Below, one piece after another: positions 23,915-35,440 of a stretch of 64,000 nucleotides of DNA. The notes under the pieces are model-generated. The model saw only the letters and a list, made by a program, of their open reading frames with translations, did not search any database and was not told where the DNA came from. The stretch is from Choristoneura fumiferana (Eukaryota; Arthropoda; Insecta; Lepidoptera; Tortricidae). Location of the stretch: the NCBI RefSeq assembly GCF_025370935.1, contig NC_133494.1, forward strand, positions 5,021,745-5,085,744. The letters are read 5' to 3'. The first letter of the stretch is position 1. The number at the start of each line of letters is the position of its first letter. A program made the position numbers and the translations under genes.

Positions 23915-23939
23915 TGTAATATTAAATTAAATTAAAAAT

Positions 23940-24112
23940 AAATAATAATCTAGCGGGAGTACCCAATATCCACTTGATGGTCTGACGACATCGTGAGAGA
24001 TGCGGGTAACCCATGGATGCAAGGCGAGTTGTCGTTCATTGTGGCGTTCTAAGGGGGAGGCCTTTGTTCAGCAGTGGACATCTTCCGTCCGACTGATGAT
24101 GATGATGATGAA
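23940..24112 (+). pseudogene. LINE 3' end with (gat)n tail
   Basis: The plus strand encodes degraded polymerase C-terminal text ending GEAFVQQWTSS followed by a gatgatgatgatgatga tail, typical of RTE/CR1-type elements of moths. An in-frame stop is present. An inverted, diverged relative lies at 34704-34832. Confidence 0.7.
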
Positions 24113-24392
24113 ATACTAATAAAATAAAAACGTGTTTCTTTTAAGCAAGCTCACAACAGTCATAGCTTCTCAAGATTTTAATCATCTCTTAGGCATAACG
24201 TTTCTGCTAAATTTCTTAGAAACGGATCTAGTGCTCTACGTCTACATGATACTCTGTTATGTGGAGGAATATACTCTACTTGTGGTTATATGTACACGGT
24301 AGAGTCGCTTTTTCACATTCACAATGTGTGACAGCGATAAACGAATACTAATATATAAATAAATGGATATCATGAGGCAATTGACACCAATG

Positions 24393-24570
24393 AGGCTATC
24401 GTTTTTTGTCTTTCTTGATGGCGCCACTGTTGCGTGAGGTTTTTAAATGTGGCTTTCAAAGTCTGTTATTACGGGCGTGAAAACAAATGAGAGATGCATA
24501 TGAGATTCGACATTTCGAAGACCTCACGCTACACTAGCGCCTCTAGCGGCGAATTCATACGCGATAGCCC
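24393..24570. repeat. Imperfect inverted-repeat element
   Basis: gaggctatcg at the left pairs with cgatagccc at the right. Inner blocks tggcgccactgttgcgtgag and ctcacgctacactagcgcc also pair. Probably a MITE; no coding. Confidence 0.6.
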
Positions 24571-24797
24571 TGGCAATGTATGTTATACTGTGTATAAGAT
24601 TACATTAGATTAGATTTTACCTTGCAGTGTATGGAATGGATGTTATCCTCTAATTAACAAAACCCCCAATAAAACCCTCGTTGCCAGGTTGAGGGATAAA
24701 ATATAAAAGCCCTGACTGACTGGCTCATCAACACTGAGCCCAAATCCATTAACCTATAATTTAAATCTATGTAAACAAAAAGTGCATCGCCGAAATG

Positions 24798-24943
24798 TAC
24801 AGTCGAACAAACTGCTTCAGGTACAAAGGTGGAACCTTTTAATAATCAATTTCACTATGATTTCCTTCACAAAAGTATGGGATGTCAACATGACATTAGT
24901 AGCACAAAAGTTCCAACAGTGGATTTAGTTTTGTTTTACTGTA
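24798..24943. mobile_element. TACAGTC-type MITE, family E, reverse copy
   Basis: tacagtcgaacaaactgctt at the left and ttttgttttactgta at the right, with an inner atgtcaacatgacattagta, place it as the reverse-orientation relative of 19318-19467. TA on both sides. Confidence 0.75.
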
Positions 24944-25159
24944 CACGCGTAACTTCCGAACGACGACATCAAAAATAGTTTTTTTTTGTTCTGTTCTTTA
25001 TTGTCAGGACAAGGATTGTGTTAGACAAAAAAAAAACAGAAACCAGGCGAAGCCTCGGGCAACAGCTAGTTTTGCATAAAAAATCCCAAATGCCAAATTT
25101 TTTTTTTCTTATTTATGTAATTTTGATTGTGTGTGTTTGCAGTAACAAATAAACGTTTT

Positions 25160-25187
25160 ATCTATCTATCTATCTATCTATCTATCC
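25160..25187. repeat. (tcta)n microsatellite
   Basis: About seven tcta units in tandem after aaacgttttatc, a typical retroposon tail. Confidence 0.85.
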
Positions 25188-26305
25188 AAATTCCCATAGG
25201 ATAGGGTGAATGGCAGTCCGAAACCAAACCACGAGCGAAATGTACGTAGTGTATTACATAAAGACAGATATTTTCTTATGGTATAATGATTGATACAATA
25301 ATAGTATAAGTACTAAATAGAAACCTTTTCCTACCAGTAAGGTAATGAATAACAAATATAAAATAAAAATAGCTTACCTTTTTTTTTCTCCCTGTACCTG
25401 TTTTCTGTATCGCTTATTATTGTGGTGTACAATAAAGAGTCTTTGTATTATATTGTATTGTAAAAATGTGACAGTAAATCATGTTAAAATGACAGAATAT
25501 TAATTGTAATAGCAATTACTAGCAACTTATAATATGAGTACAGCAATGTATTGTCAACTTTAAGACCAGATAATAGTATCATGACGTCATTATTGTTATT
25601 TAGATACGGTTCTAGATTCAATTAAACCACATGCGTAAGTTGACCACTTATTATTATCAGCAATAGTGTTGCGTATATTTGCTAATAGATGGCGCAACCG
25701 TCGCCGGCCGCCGTATCAATTCTATTGCTATTTCCGTCACACGACCCGAAGCGTGTATATCTCTGTTTCGCTTGCTTCGGAAAATCCTAGTTTAGAAGCG
25801 TATTATTCTACTTTTATCTAGTAAACAACGATGAATAGGCTTGGTAAGGGGTTTTCATTTTAATTTTGTATTACTATGTTAGTTTTTTTACATGTATTAC
25901 ATGCGTGTTCTAGATCGCACTATCAAAGTTTTGCAAGCTGCTAGCTTATATACGTTCGTTGCGATCGCAAATCGGGGAGTCCGTTTCTACACAGGAAGGT
26001 AGTAGTAAAGGGTAGAGCTACGTTAAATCTACTCATTGTGGTCCCGGAGGAGCTGATAATGGTATAGCCCACGGTGACAGGTCGCCGCGATGTCGGTTTT
26101 TAGGGCTGTAAGGATGCCCATTGTGAACGCCCAGTAGAGGCGGAATTTGAATGGCGTAATGCCGATTTGTAAGGGACCCGTAAGAGGCCCAGTTGATGAC
26201 GACTCCGGTCAGAAGTCTAGAGGCATGTAGACCTCAACCCCACTGTAGTAGAAAGTTTGACTCTCTTTTGCCCCCCTAAAACAAAAAAGGTATTGTTTTG
26301 AAATC
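25188..26305. other. No gene seen
   Basis: 25660-25780 and 26030-26240 are GC-richer. The latter (gtcccggaggagctgataat ...) may be a transposon fragment, but no frame gives a recognisable protein. Confidence 0.4.
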
Positions 26306-26545
26306 CACTAAAGCAGTGTTTTTCAAACTTTTCCTGGCCCCGGGGTGGTTTGAAAAATATTTGGGCTTAGTGCTTACGTCCACTTACAGTTAATTTAATT
26401 ATCTTACGTTGATAACACAAAGATTGAATAATCATACACAATAGCGGTGAGAGTATTTTAAAGATATGCCACTTAAGGGGGTCGTATGCCACTTAAGGGG
26501 GTCGCAGCCCCTTAAGTGGCATGCGCGAAAAACACTGCACTAAAG
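26306..26545. mobile_element. hAT-type MITE with 8-bp target duplication
   Basis: Element 26314-26537 (224 bp), ends cagtgttttt and aaaaacactg. Exact 8-bp duplication cactaaag at 26306-26313 and 26538-26545. It shares its interior with 4033-4254 in reverse orientation (attgaataatcatacacaat). It carries an extra duplicated tatgccacttaagggggtcg block near its right end. Confidence 0.9.
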
Positions 26546-27892
26546 GAAACAAAAACGGGATGGGCCAGATTGGGCCTGTAACGTGATCCACTGGGCAACC
26601 TTTTCATAATAAATGTCTTGACACAAAAACTTGTCCTAATAATATTTTTTAAAACGATATCTTAGGATGAAATGATTCGTTATTGTGATATTCCACGGAG
26701 ACAAAAACATGAGACATTTTTAGGGTTCCTTACGTTAGACGTGAAAGATAGAACCCGTAGAAAGGATTACTCGTGTGTCTGTTGGTCCGTCTATAACACT
26801 AAATTTTCCCCAAATCTGCTGAACTGTTTAAGTTCAGTACACTTATGAATTTATTTGACCCATAGGTACACGAACGTGTTACGTAAACCAATTAATTTTG
26901 GATTTGGGGGACACACTTGACGCGTGACCAGTGACGCGTCAAACGAAAGTTTTTGTTGCGGGTGATTCAAGATGTAGTTTTTTTTTAATATTTAGTTTCC
27001 TTTTCCGAGATGCTTTTAAACAATAAGACCGTCTATTGTTTACTCAGCGTTTTGTCGTTTTTGTAAACTCATTCATTTTACAACTTTTTAGTGTTCAATA
27101 AAAAGTACATACGTACCTAAATATTTGTATTGCATTGTAATTCAAATTTATTGAAAATAGACGAAAACCTCACCCCGCTTTATCTATATCCGAAACCAGT
27201 AGTTTTTTTTAAATTACACCAAATTTTTTTTTCTTGTAGATTACAGGAAATATTAAAATGTTTTGTGAACATAGCAAACGAAAGGCGGTAAGGCACAGTA
27301 AGGGTCTCAAGGGGTATATACAAAAATCTATAAAAAACATGATATCAACAGGTTACAGTATTTTCTTCTTGCAATTTCGACTTGCGCATGTCTGGTATTG
27401 CCATTTGTTTAAACTTTATACGATTATCTATGTTGTTCTTTAATAACTCGTTAAAAGCAAAGATGAAACAAATAAATTAGCGTTCGGTATTAAGTTGAAA
27501 AGATTTTAATGAAACAATCTACCTTCGTCTAATTTAATTAAAAGTTGCCAGGGTGGGAACGAACCCCGAGATATCGATACAAATATTTTAATAAAGCCTT
27601 TAGGAAACATGGCAGCCATTTTAAGGCGGAATATTCAATTTTATGCGCTACGAATTACGCATCTGGCTTTTTATAAGGAAACCTGTGCATTGTACAAATT
27701 GCAGGTGTATGTTAAACTTGTTAATTGTAGCCATAGGGATAAATCTCTCTATCTAAATTAACTCTAAACATTTTTTCACTGATATAAAGCTACACAATTC
27801 TATGAATAGTAATATGAATAGTAGTAGAGTCCATTAAGGGCCTAAGTATCTAGGCTAGCGGAGCGGGCGCACGCCTGCGGGTGCGGGCACAG
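26546..27892. other. No gene seen
   Basis: 26725-26830 (tagggttccttacgttagac ...) is an interspersed-repeat piece. No supported gene. Confidence 0.5.
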
Positions 27893-27994
27893 AGGGCCTA
27901 CTCCGAAATTCGAAAATCGAATCCCTCTCATTCTCATATTAAGAGAGGGACGGAATGACACGAACTTCGATTTTAAAATTTCGTAATAGCCCCG
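27893..27994. repeat. Palindromic MITE-like element, family D
   Basis: gggcctactccgaaattcg pairs with cgtaatagcccc across a gagggac core. It is a diverged relative of 14141-14275. Confidence 0.7.
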
Positions 27995-28964
27995 CAGGTA
28001 AAATCCGTCGCACGCGCCGCGGGCAGTAGCGTCTTTAGCCCATGTAGCGCCCGTGTGCAATTATTACTTTAGCGCCATCTAGGAAGCGCGCGGTCAAAAT
28101 GCAATAGGTACAAAGTGCCGCGGCCGGCGCCCCTAACACCGCTGCCGCCTGTGTGCAACGCACACCCTGCACTATAGGTAAAGACGCCTCTGCTCATACT
28201 ATTTCTCAATAGGCGTCCACTCCGTGCTAACCGCGTCAGCTAGCTAGGCCGTAAGATCCTTTGCACACCGCGTATTTTAAACGCGCCGTTGACGCACTTT
28301 TTTATTGATACGCGATACGCACGCAAATTGTATCGCTGCTCTATGGAAAGAAAAACGTGATGTTAGCGCGCGTTACTAAAACGCACATCGACAAACCGTT
28401 CAAAAAACGCGGTTTGCAAAAGCTCGAACTAATCCGTGTTTCCTTGTCAAGGAGAAATCGAATGGAAAGCCAACTGTGAACCAACGCATTAGACCTCGGG
28501 GTCATTCTCGTATTATCATACGACTGGCCCGTATAATTGAATTAAATAATTATATCTGTCTCTTGGTAGTTTTAATTCATAGATTTACAGTATCCCTGAT
28601 TATTAGGCGACTTTTTAAGTTGCGTGCGGGTAACAGGAGTGCTCAATAAAATAATTACATTTGACATACAGCCCATATACTGTTGCTTTCATTAATAGCG
28701 GCTGTAGGTACAATTGTTATTTAAATGCGAATTTAATCATCATTGCTGTAATATGATATACTTATATGCAAATATCAATTCAAACAGAACTCAGTCCCGT
28801 CACGATTATGCGACTTCTATTGACTATTTATTTAGATTTCTGTGGTCAAAACACTGACGCATTGCCGCACGTGTTGCGTTGCCCTCTTGATAGGCACACC
28901 TTAGGCACACCTTACTTCCCGTCACGTGATACAACAAATGAGAGCCTCTCCTCATAGCACCGTG
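27995..28964. other. No gene seen; GC-rich patch
   Basis: 28000-28250 is GC-rich with tagcgccatctagg, and 28260-28400 has several acgcg/cgcgt runs. No frame is convincingly coding. Confidence 0.45.
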
Positions 28965-29286
28965 TTAGTAATACATCATCCCAGCCTATATACGTCCCAC
29001 TGCTGGGCACAGGCCTCCTCTCAGAGCAAGAGGGCTTGGGCCATAGTTCCCACGCGGGCCCAGTGCGGATTGGGAACTTCACACGCACCATTGAATCGCT
29101 TCGCAGGTTTGTGCAGGTTTCCTTACGATGTTTTCCTTCACCGCAAAGCTCGTGGTAAATTTCAAATGTAATTCCGCACATGAATTTCGAAAAACTCAGA
29201 GGTGCGAGCCGGGGTTTGAACCCACGACCCTCTGTTTGAGAGGCGATAGGTCAAACCATTAGGCCACCACGGCTTTAGTAATACAT
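28965..29286 (-). mobile_element. SINE family A with 12-bp target duplication
   Basis: The SINE body, minus strand, is 28977 to about 29275. It is flanked by ttagtaatacat at 28965-28976 and 29275-29286. The tRNA-like head is at the right (box B-like gggttcaaaccccgg). The exact duplication marks a simple LINE-mediated insertion. Confidence 0.9.
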
Positions 29287-29355
29287 ATCAGGCTATATAT
29301 ACTGAATCAGGCGTTACTTTGCGCAGGTCCAATTAACTATAAACAGTTACTTTGA

Positions 29356-29580
29356 TCACCCACGGCCTAATCATAGCTACGTCTATGAAACAAATGTGTG
29401 TTCATGAAGCTCCTCTAACTTACACGCTGTAAAACACACATAAACCCAACTATCATCTGCAGAGCTCATCCTCAAAGTACACATTGTGTGGTTTGTGCGT
29501 GTTATTACAGCGTGAAGGTGGAGGGGCTGCATGAACATACATTTGTTGTACAGACGTAGCTATCATAAGGTCGCGCGTGA
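29356..29580. repeat. Long palindromic element, about 90-bp arms
   Basis: tcacccacggcctaatcata at the left pairs with the right end tatcataaggtcgcgcgtga. Inner ctacgtctatgaaacaaatg and its near complement, and ttacacgctgtaa / ttacagcgtgaa, also pair. Probably a MITE. Confidence 0.8.
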
Positions 29581-29662
29581 CCAAATTATAATTGTTTTAA
29601 CTTTATTTCCGAATAGTGTACGACGAATAGCTTGTGTGCGTATAAGTTCGTTGTGTGTGTGA

Positions 29663-30301
29663 GTTCCTAGTAAGGTCCGACCGAGACTGCTTTTTAATCT
29701 CGGCCGAGACCGAGACCGAGACCGAGAAAAAAATATATTCTCGGCCGAGACCGAGACCGAGACACAAAAAATAAGTGCTTTTTTCTATATTATCATTTTA
29801 TTATCTAAAAAAAACCGGACAAGAGCGTGTCGGACACGTTCAAGATAGAGTTCCGTAGCCATTTCGAAAAATCAAGTAATATATATATTTCTATGAATTT
29901 ACTTCTGTACAGAATCTTCCAAATTTAGGTATATTTTATACCTTAGGCTGCTATTTACTCTTAAACTACTAATAATTCTCAATCTTAGCCGTTATATTTT
30001 TCCTGTTAATTTGATATCCTTACTATACTAGTGCCATCCACGATTTTGACAAAATTAGATATTGTAATAAGAACCACGGCACGCGTCATCGTGAATGACT
30101 CTACCGTTACCATCCTGAATTTTTTCAAATTATGCAGATTTATTTTAAGTTGTAAGCCGCGCGCCAATATTTAAATTCAGAGCCGTCGCGGAGTCTCGGT
30201 CGCGACCGAAATCTCGGCTGTTTTGGGCCGAGACCGAGACCGAGATCTCGGCCCGATTTTTGGCCGAGATTTGTTGATCTCGGTCGGACCTTAGTTCCTA
30301 G
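29663..30301. mobile_element. Non-autonomous hAT-like element with GAGACC arrays
   Basis: Element 29671-30293 (623 bp) has 16-bp perfect terminal inverted repeats, taaggtccgaccgaga and its complement. It is flanked by the exact 8-bp duplication gttcctag (29663-29670 and 30294-30301), which fits hAT. Both ends carry runs of gagacc and ctcggccgaga. A family C repeat (29811-30131) is nested in the centre. No transposase. Confidence 0.9.
29811..30131 (-). repeat. Family C repeat nested in hAT-like element
   Basis: It begins aaaaccggacaagagcgtgt and continues ggtatattttataccttagg, matching 30981-31210 in the same orientation with an internal difference near 30030-30115. It lies wholly inside the transposon. 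Confidence 0.75.
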
Positions 30302-30759
30302 CATACTTAATCGATTCATCCCGACTAATCCACACACATTTTTACAAAGCTTGAAAAAACATTGAGAAATAAGGAAAATACACTCTTTTATTTATTTAAT
30401 ACATTAAAGGCCCACCCTTTCTGGAGGGGCATCGGGCAACCCTTTTCCACAGATTTTTCTCCGACACTCATACATATAATACCTTTTATCGATCGGCCTT
30501 TTGTTCAGTACTTGCTAACCATCTGCTTCATTATTCATTATGTAACGTAATGTAACATAAATAATAGTTATGTTTGCATATGAAATTGAAACTATTCCTT
30601 TAATCCCAATGAACATGTATTCTCTCATTCTGCTATGATTGTAGTTAAGAACATTAATGTTTAAAAAAAATAGGGTCCGTGTCTTAAAATTTGGGTTAAC
30701 GGAATATAAACCATTATTGGTTCTTGTCCATGACTGGTGCCATCACCCTATAAGCTCCG
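30302..30759. other. No gene seen
   Basis: AT-rich; no supported feature. Confidence 0.55.
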
Positions 30760-30925
30760 TTTGCACCAGAGACGTGCGAGAATGTGTTTTTGTTGAGGAC
30801 GCTTCATTTACCTGGTTCCACCAGAGATGTGCTGTGCGAGGCGAGGTAAATGAAGCGTTTCTATTGGTTAATGAAAAACACATTCTTCGCAACTCGCAAC
30901 ACATCCTCGCACATTATTGGTGGAA
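30760..30925. repeat. Inverted-repeat element
   Basis: gcgagaatgtgtttttgtt, then gcttcatttacct, pair with aggtaaatgaagc and aaaaacacattcttcgca across about 30 bases. Outer gtttgcacca and tggtggaaac also pair. Long ORFs across it are by-products of the palindrome. Confidence 0.75.
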
Positions 30926-30980
30926 ACGCGACAATAATGTAGCAAAGTGTAACGTCGAAAAACTGATGGCCGTTATAGAA

Positions 30981-31630
30981 AAAACCGGCCAAGAGCGTGT
31001 CGGACACGCCCGAAATAGGGTTCCGTAGCCATTGCGAAACAATTAAGTAATCGTTTTCTAAGGATTTCGTATTTTGTACGGAATATTCCAAGTTTAGGTA
31101 TATTTTATACCTTAGGCTGCTATTTACTATTAAAACTAATAATTCTCAAGCAAACTTAGCCGTTATAGTTTTCCTTGAAAGTTTGATATACTTACTACCA
31201 TCCTGAATTTTTTCAAATTTTTCGACCCACCGGTTTAGATTTTAGAGGGGGGGGGGGACGCTCGATTTTAATGAAAATTTGCACTTTGAAGATGAATATT
31301 TCGCAAAAAAATCACTGAATCGAAAAATCCTCTCAGCAACCCCCTAATGGTTTTAAAAGACCTATCCAACGATACCCCACACTACAGGGTTGGATGAGAA
31401 AAAACAAATCACCCCCACTTTACGTCTATGGGAGGTACCCTAAAAAATTTTTTTAATTTTTTTTATTGTACCATTTTGTCGGCATAGTTTACATATATAT
31501 CCGTTCAAAATTACAGCTTTCTAGCATTGATAGTCCTTGAGCAAAGCCGCGGACGGACGGACGGACAGACAGACAGACATGGCGAAACTATAAGGGTTCC
31601 GTTTTTGCCATTTTGGCTCCGGAACCCTAA
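30981..31630 (-). repeat. Dispersed repeat, family C, copy 2
   Basis: Reverse-orientation, longer relative of 10455-10918. It ends gccattttggctccggaaccctaa. It contains a poly-G run at 31246-31257 and tetranucleotide-like ggacggacggacagacag at 31552-31577. No coding. Confidence 0.8.
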
Positions 31631-31784
31631 AAATACAAAATATATTTATCGCTTTAAGCGAAACTTTTCTTACGCACGGCAAAAATATGGAACCAGCTTC
31701 CTGGGACAGCATTCCCGGAGCTGTACAACTTAGGGATCTTTAAAAATCAAGCCTATTAGTCACGCTTCATGTTGCAGGTGTCCA

Positions 31785-31840
31785 TTTTTTTTTTTTTATA
31801 CGACTGGATGGCAAACGAGCAAAGTGGGTCTCCATGGGCA
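31785..31840. repeat. Retroposon-like fragment
   Basis: A poly-T run followed by ggatggcaaacgagcaaagt and gggtctcc resembles a common lepidopteran interspersed repeat piece. Confidence 0.4.
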
Positions 31841-31910
31841 TGGTATTATTTGACTTGGTATTATGTGGTGGTATTTGACTATTTTGTATATGTTTTATAA
31901 ATTAAAACTA

Positions 31911-32227
31911 CACAATGCCTGTTATCGAATAGAAAAACAATTTTTAATCTACCTTTACAAATAACAAAGTTATAAAGGTTTGAAATTCAAGATTAGACAG
32001 AGAAAGACATACTGGCATGTGACGTCACACGCCAGTACCGCCATACTTGCTGCATAGAGAAAAGCGTGTGAGAAAGAGACAGGTATATAGATTTTTCAAA
32101 AAATCAGTTGTAATCCAATTTTCAACTGATTTAAATTTTCTCTTCGCTAAACACTATCTGTATAGGTATCTATATTTTCATAATAATATTAAGATATGGC
32201 AAAATCAGGAGATGTCAAATACCGTAT
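31911..32227. repeat. Dispersed repeat, copy 2
   Basis: Begins cacaatgcctgttatcga as at base 1 and ends about aaataccgtatta. It aligns with 1-301 at high identity, with a local replacement near 32100-32125. Confidence 0.8.
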
Positions 32228-32577
32228 TATTAACGCTCAAAAGCACCTCCATATCAGATTACCCTTAAGAACAGCTGGACCGTGTCTAAACGCGAAAACA
32301 TGAATAAAATGGGTCGTCAGGGTCATAAAAAATTAATGAGACAGTTAGAAGTCGAGATTAACTGCAGGTTTTCTGTTATGACAACGTAAATAACGGAGAT
32401 AAATAAGTTAAAACATGATGGGGGAGGCAGAAATTTGGTGTTTATGAAGTCCTTTTATTGTTTGTTAGTTATGATTTGCGAGGCGACACCTCCCTTGCCT
32501 AGTTCTCCGCGGGTGTGTAAATTTTGTAAAACGTTCTATTTCATTTCCTTTTTAGTGTAGCGTATAGACAAAACTTA

Positions 32578-32660
32578 GCCTAGTTGCCTAATATCCATAA
32601 TAAATAATAGTATGGGACTAGGTCAATTGGTGATATTTATTTATTCAAAATTGGAGCCTA
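32578..32660 (+). mobile_element. SINE family B fragment
   Basis: tagttgcctaatatccat and gggactaggtcaattggtga match the 3' part of the family B SINE. Confidence 0.6.
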
Positions 32661-32742
32661 TGTTGTTACCAGATGACTTGCCTTTTGGTACTAGAAACTT
32701 GTAAATTGTCATTAGGATTAATTTATCTTTTTCTTGTTCCAG

Positions 32743-32845
32743 ACAATACTATGCAAAGAAGAATGTTCGTCCGAGGCGAAAACCTTAATTGAAGAGGATG
32801 GGCCACTTCCACCGTGCTCCCTCTTTACTCAACTCTCTGCTGAAG
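32743..32845 (+). CDS. Candidate isolated coding exon, unknown gene
   Basis: A pyrimidine-rich acceptor (ttcttgttccag, ending 32742) and an AAG|GTAGTA-type donor at 32846 bound 103 bases. Only one of the three frames is open. It gives 34 residues beginning TILCKEEC and ending LFTQLSAE, with three cysteines and many acidic residues. There is no start or stop, so it would be internal. No partner exon could be found, and the peptide is not one I recognise. It lies 3.7 kb upstream of the galactosaminyltransferase start, on the same strand, but nothing links them. It could be a chance open stretch. Confidence 0.35.
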
Positions 32846-33288
32846 GTAGTAACAGCTTTAGTAATGAATAACAATTAGTCTATGGCTAATTCTGGTCAGA
32901 TTCTGTAAGAACAGAACAAACCGGGTTTACCATCACACACTCGCCGGCCGGCCAGAACGACCGAATCGATTCCGTCGATAAGCAAAGTCAAGCTCTATTG
33001 AAATAGAGTTCCGTTAGACGCGATGAAAGTTGACGAGATTAAAATTTATCTTTTTAGTTTTAAAACATAATAATATATTTTTAAGTGATTTTTGTTTCTT
33101 ATTACGAAATCTTTTAAGCTATAGAGATAATTATTTTTTTTGTTCTTTCGGGATTCAAGTATATTTTTTTATAAACTATTGGCCTGAAACGTTCATGGCG
33201 TGGAATGGAAAAAACGCAAGTGTCACCGTACCCATCCTACCCGAAAAGTATTATAGTTGGTGTACTTTGCTATTTGAGTGTCTTTACT

Positions 33289-33985
33289 GGCTCTGGCCTG
33301 ACATATCCGTTTTCCTAAAATGTATTTTTCGCAAAATGTCTGCTTTTCTGAATGTCAACACGTCTTTTGCTTAATGCCTTTTAAAATTGCCTGTCTCCAA
33401 GAATGACAGTTTTTGTATAATGTTCGCTTTTCAGAAAGTGCTTATTCTCAAAATGTCTGCAACCTCAAAATATCCGCCTTTATAACGTTGGCATTCCAGA
33501 AAAGTCTTATTCCCAAAATAATAATCATCACAATAATATGAAAAAAAAAAATTTATTACCATTACCTAATAAAATTTACCCTTCACGTGTATGCCAGTCA
33601 CTAAACGTCATTAATGTTATCTTGAATGCCAGTAATTTTATATTAGGTATAGATATTTATGTTATCAAAGAGTAAGTATGCAAGCAATTAAACCTTTTAC
33701 ATTTAGAACATTGATTTGAAAATAAAGCAGACATTATGGACAGCCTATTTAAAAAAGTAAACATAACGGGAAAGCAGAAATTATGGTAATGCTAATATTA
33801 TAGGAATGTAAACATTATGAATAGACGACTTCCTGAGATTGTACACATTTTATAAATAGCAGACATTTTGAGAAAGCTGACAAAATCCCAACATATGCTA
33901 ACATTGCATGAATGCTAACATTGTGAAAACGCAGACGTTTTGAGAATTGTACATTTTAGGAAAACAGACATTTCAGGCCTGAGCC
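33289..33985. mobile_element. Foldback element, about 700 bp
   Basis: The ends ggctctggcctgacatatcc and its imperfect complement (33960-33985) continue inward as ttttcctaaaatgta / tacattttaggaaaa. Both halves are built of short, variably spaced repeats of the type aaaatgtctgc (left) and gcagacatttt (right). That internal build resembles foldback transposons. The ORF at 33030-33374 overlaps only by chance. Confidence 0.65.
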
Positions 33986-34703
33986 CTTCACTTACCGATA
34001 AACGCTACGTCCTCTTGATTGAGACTTTTCTCACTAAGGTTTAGACTGGAGAATAAAAGGATGGTTGAAGTATTTAACACTGTTTAATATGAGTTTGATT
34101 TACTCCCGTGGATTTACTCTATCCTATCTTAGTAACAATTAGTTAGAAATAGTAAGGTATATGTCGCCCTTTCGTAGGTTGCCTCTATTATTTAATTAAA
34201 CTACGAGTAGTTGACACTTTTATTAGCGCCCGTTGTGTTAGCAATAGGGCCGATAATCATATAACACGACTTGCAAGTGGCGACTTCGGAAATTGGTTAC
34301 TTTTTACTACACTTTAATTTTAGAGTTTGAACTCTTTGTATAATAAAATTGACAATAATTTGGCAACTCTCTACATCTATGTCATTCGGATTTATTGTTA
34401 TTTATTATTTTGGAAATCTTATTTTTATTTCATATAACCGGGCAAATACCATGTATAAATGTAGTTAACAGTCTGCCAGTGCATTTCACCAAATGCAATA
34501 TAGTTAAGGTTGTTATCAAAGTAATTACCATTAAATGAGTAAATTGATCGTTTCCATAATACCCGATAAGAACCCATGGTTTTTGCTGAGTTCTAAAATG
34601 CCTCCGTGGTCATTTCGCTGGATTAACCGGTAGGGACGTGAGCGGCAAACTGAGGGTCATACGTGTAGGCAAAGTCACATGTAAGTATTATCTGTATTTA
34701 CTA
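33986..34703. other. No gene seen
   Basis: AT-rich; no supported feature. Confidence 0.55.
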
Positions 34704-34832
34704 ATAATCATCAGTTAGACGACGTCTAGTATTGAACAAAGGCCTCTTCCTTAGAACGCCACAATGAACGACAACTTGCCAACTGCTTCCACTGGTTGCC
34801 CGCAATTCTCGCGATGACGTCGGTCCGGTATA
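34704..34832 (-). pseudogene. LINE 3' end, reversed
   Basis: The minus strand reads IARIAGNQWKQLASCRSLWR then SKEEAFVQY, a degraded polymerase C-terminus like that at 23940-24112. A short gat-type tail lies at the left end. Truncated and non-functional. Confidence 0.65.
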
Positions 34833-35440
34833 TTAAACTTTCTTCTTCTTCTTACTCCGTACTAACAACGGCTCATTCATTACTATGGGCCGTAGCTTTT
34901 CCCGCCGTACAACCTTTTCACAAGAACTGCTCCACAAGACTTCCTTGATCAATACTAGACATTTGACTGATACAGGTGTTACTTTGCGGAAGTCCATATA
35001 CCAATGAACTACACTAATTTGCCTTCGTTCTCCATTAATACATCGAATCGCGGTGGTTTGTTTTAGCGGAGAAGAAAGGTAAATTAGGGTAGTTCATCAA
35101 TTAAGTATTCGACATTATTTACGACACGTAGGTAGTTCTAGTTAGTTCGGAATTTAACTTCTGAACGTTAAAGCTTGCATTGTATCAACAGTAGTTATGT
35201 ATGTGTGTTCTACGGTTCACAAAATCTTGTCATATGCAAATACGTAACTACAAACAAGATTAGTTATACAAGAAACTTACGTTAAGTTCAAGGGAAGCGG
35301 TAATTTCCTGTTCGGCGAGCAACAAGGAGTCCTTGTGTAACTTGGCTCGTGAACTCGCCAGTACGTTTGCACAACTATGAAATACCAAATACCTCGAGTT
35401 CCAGTGCTTTTCAAACTAGGGCGTTCACCTTCAGTGACCA
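34833..35440. other. No gene seen
   Basis: No supported feature. 35280-35440 is somewhat GC-richer but stops interrupt all frames. Confidence 0.5.

Noticed and set aside
30657..31028. 123-codon plus-strand ORF
   Set aside because: It spans an inverted repeat and the edge of a dispersed repeat; the open frame is a by-product.
33030..33374. 114-codon ORF
   Set aside because: AT-rich, runs into the foldback element, no recognisable domain.
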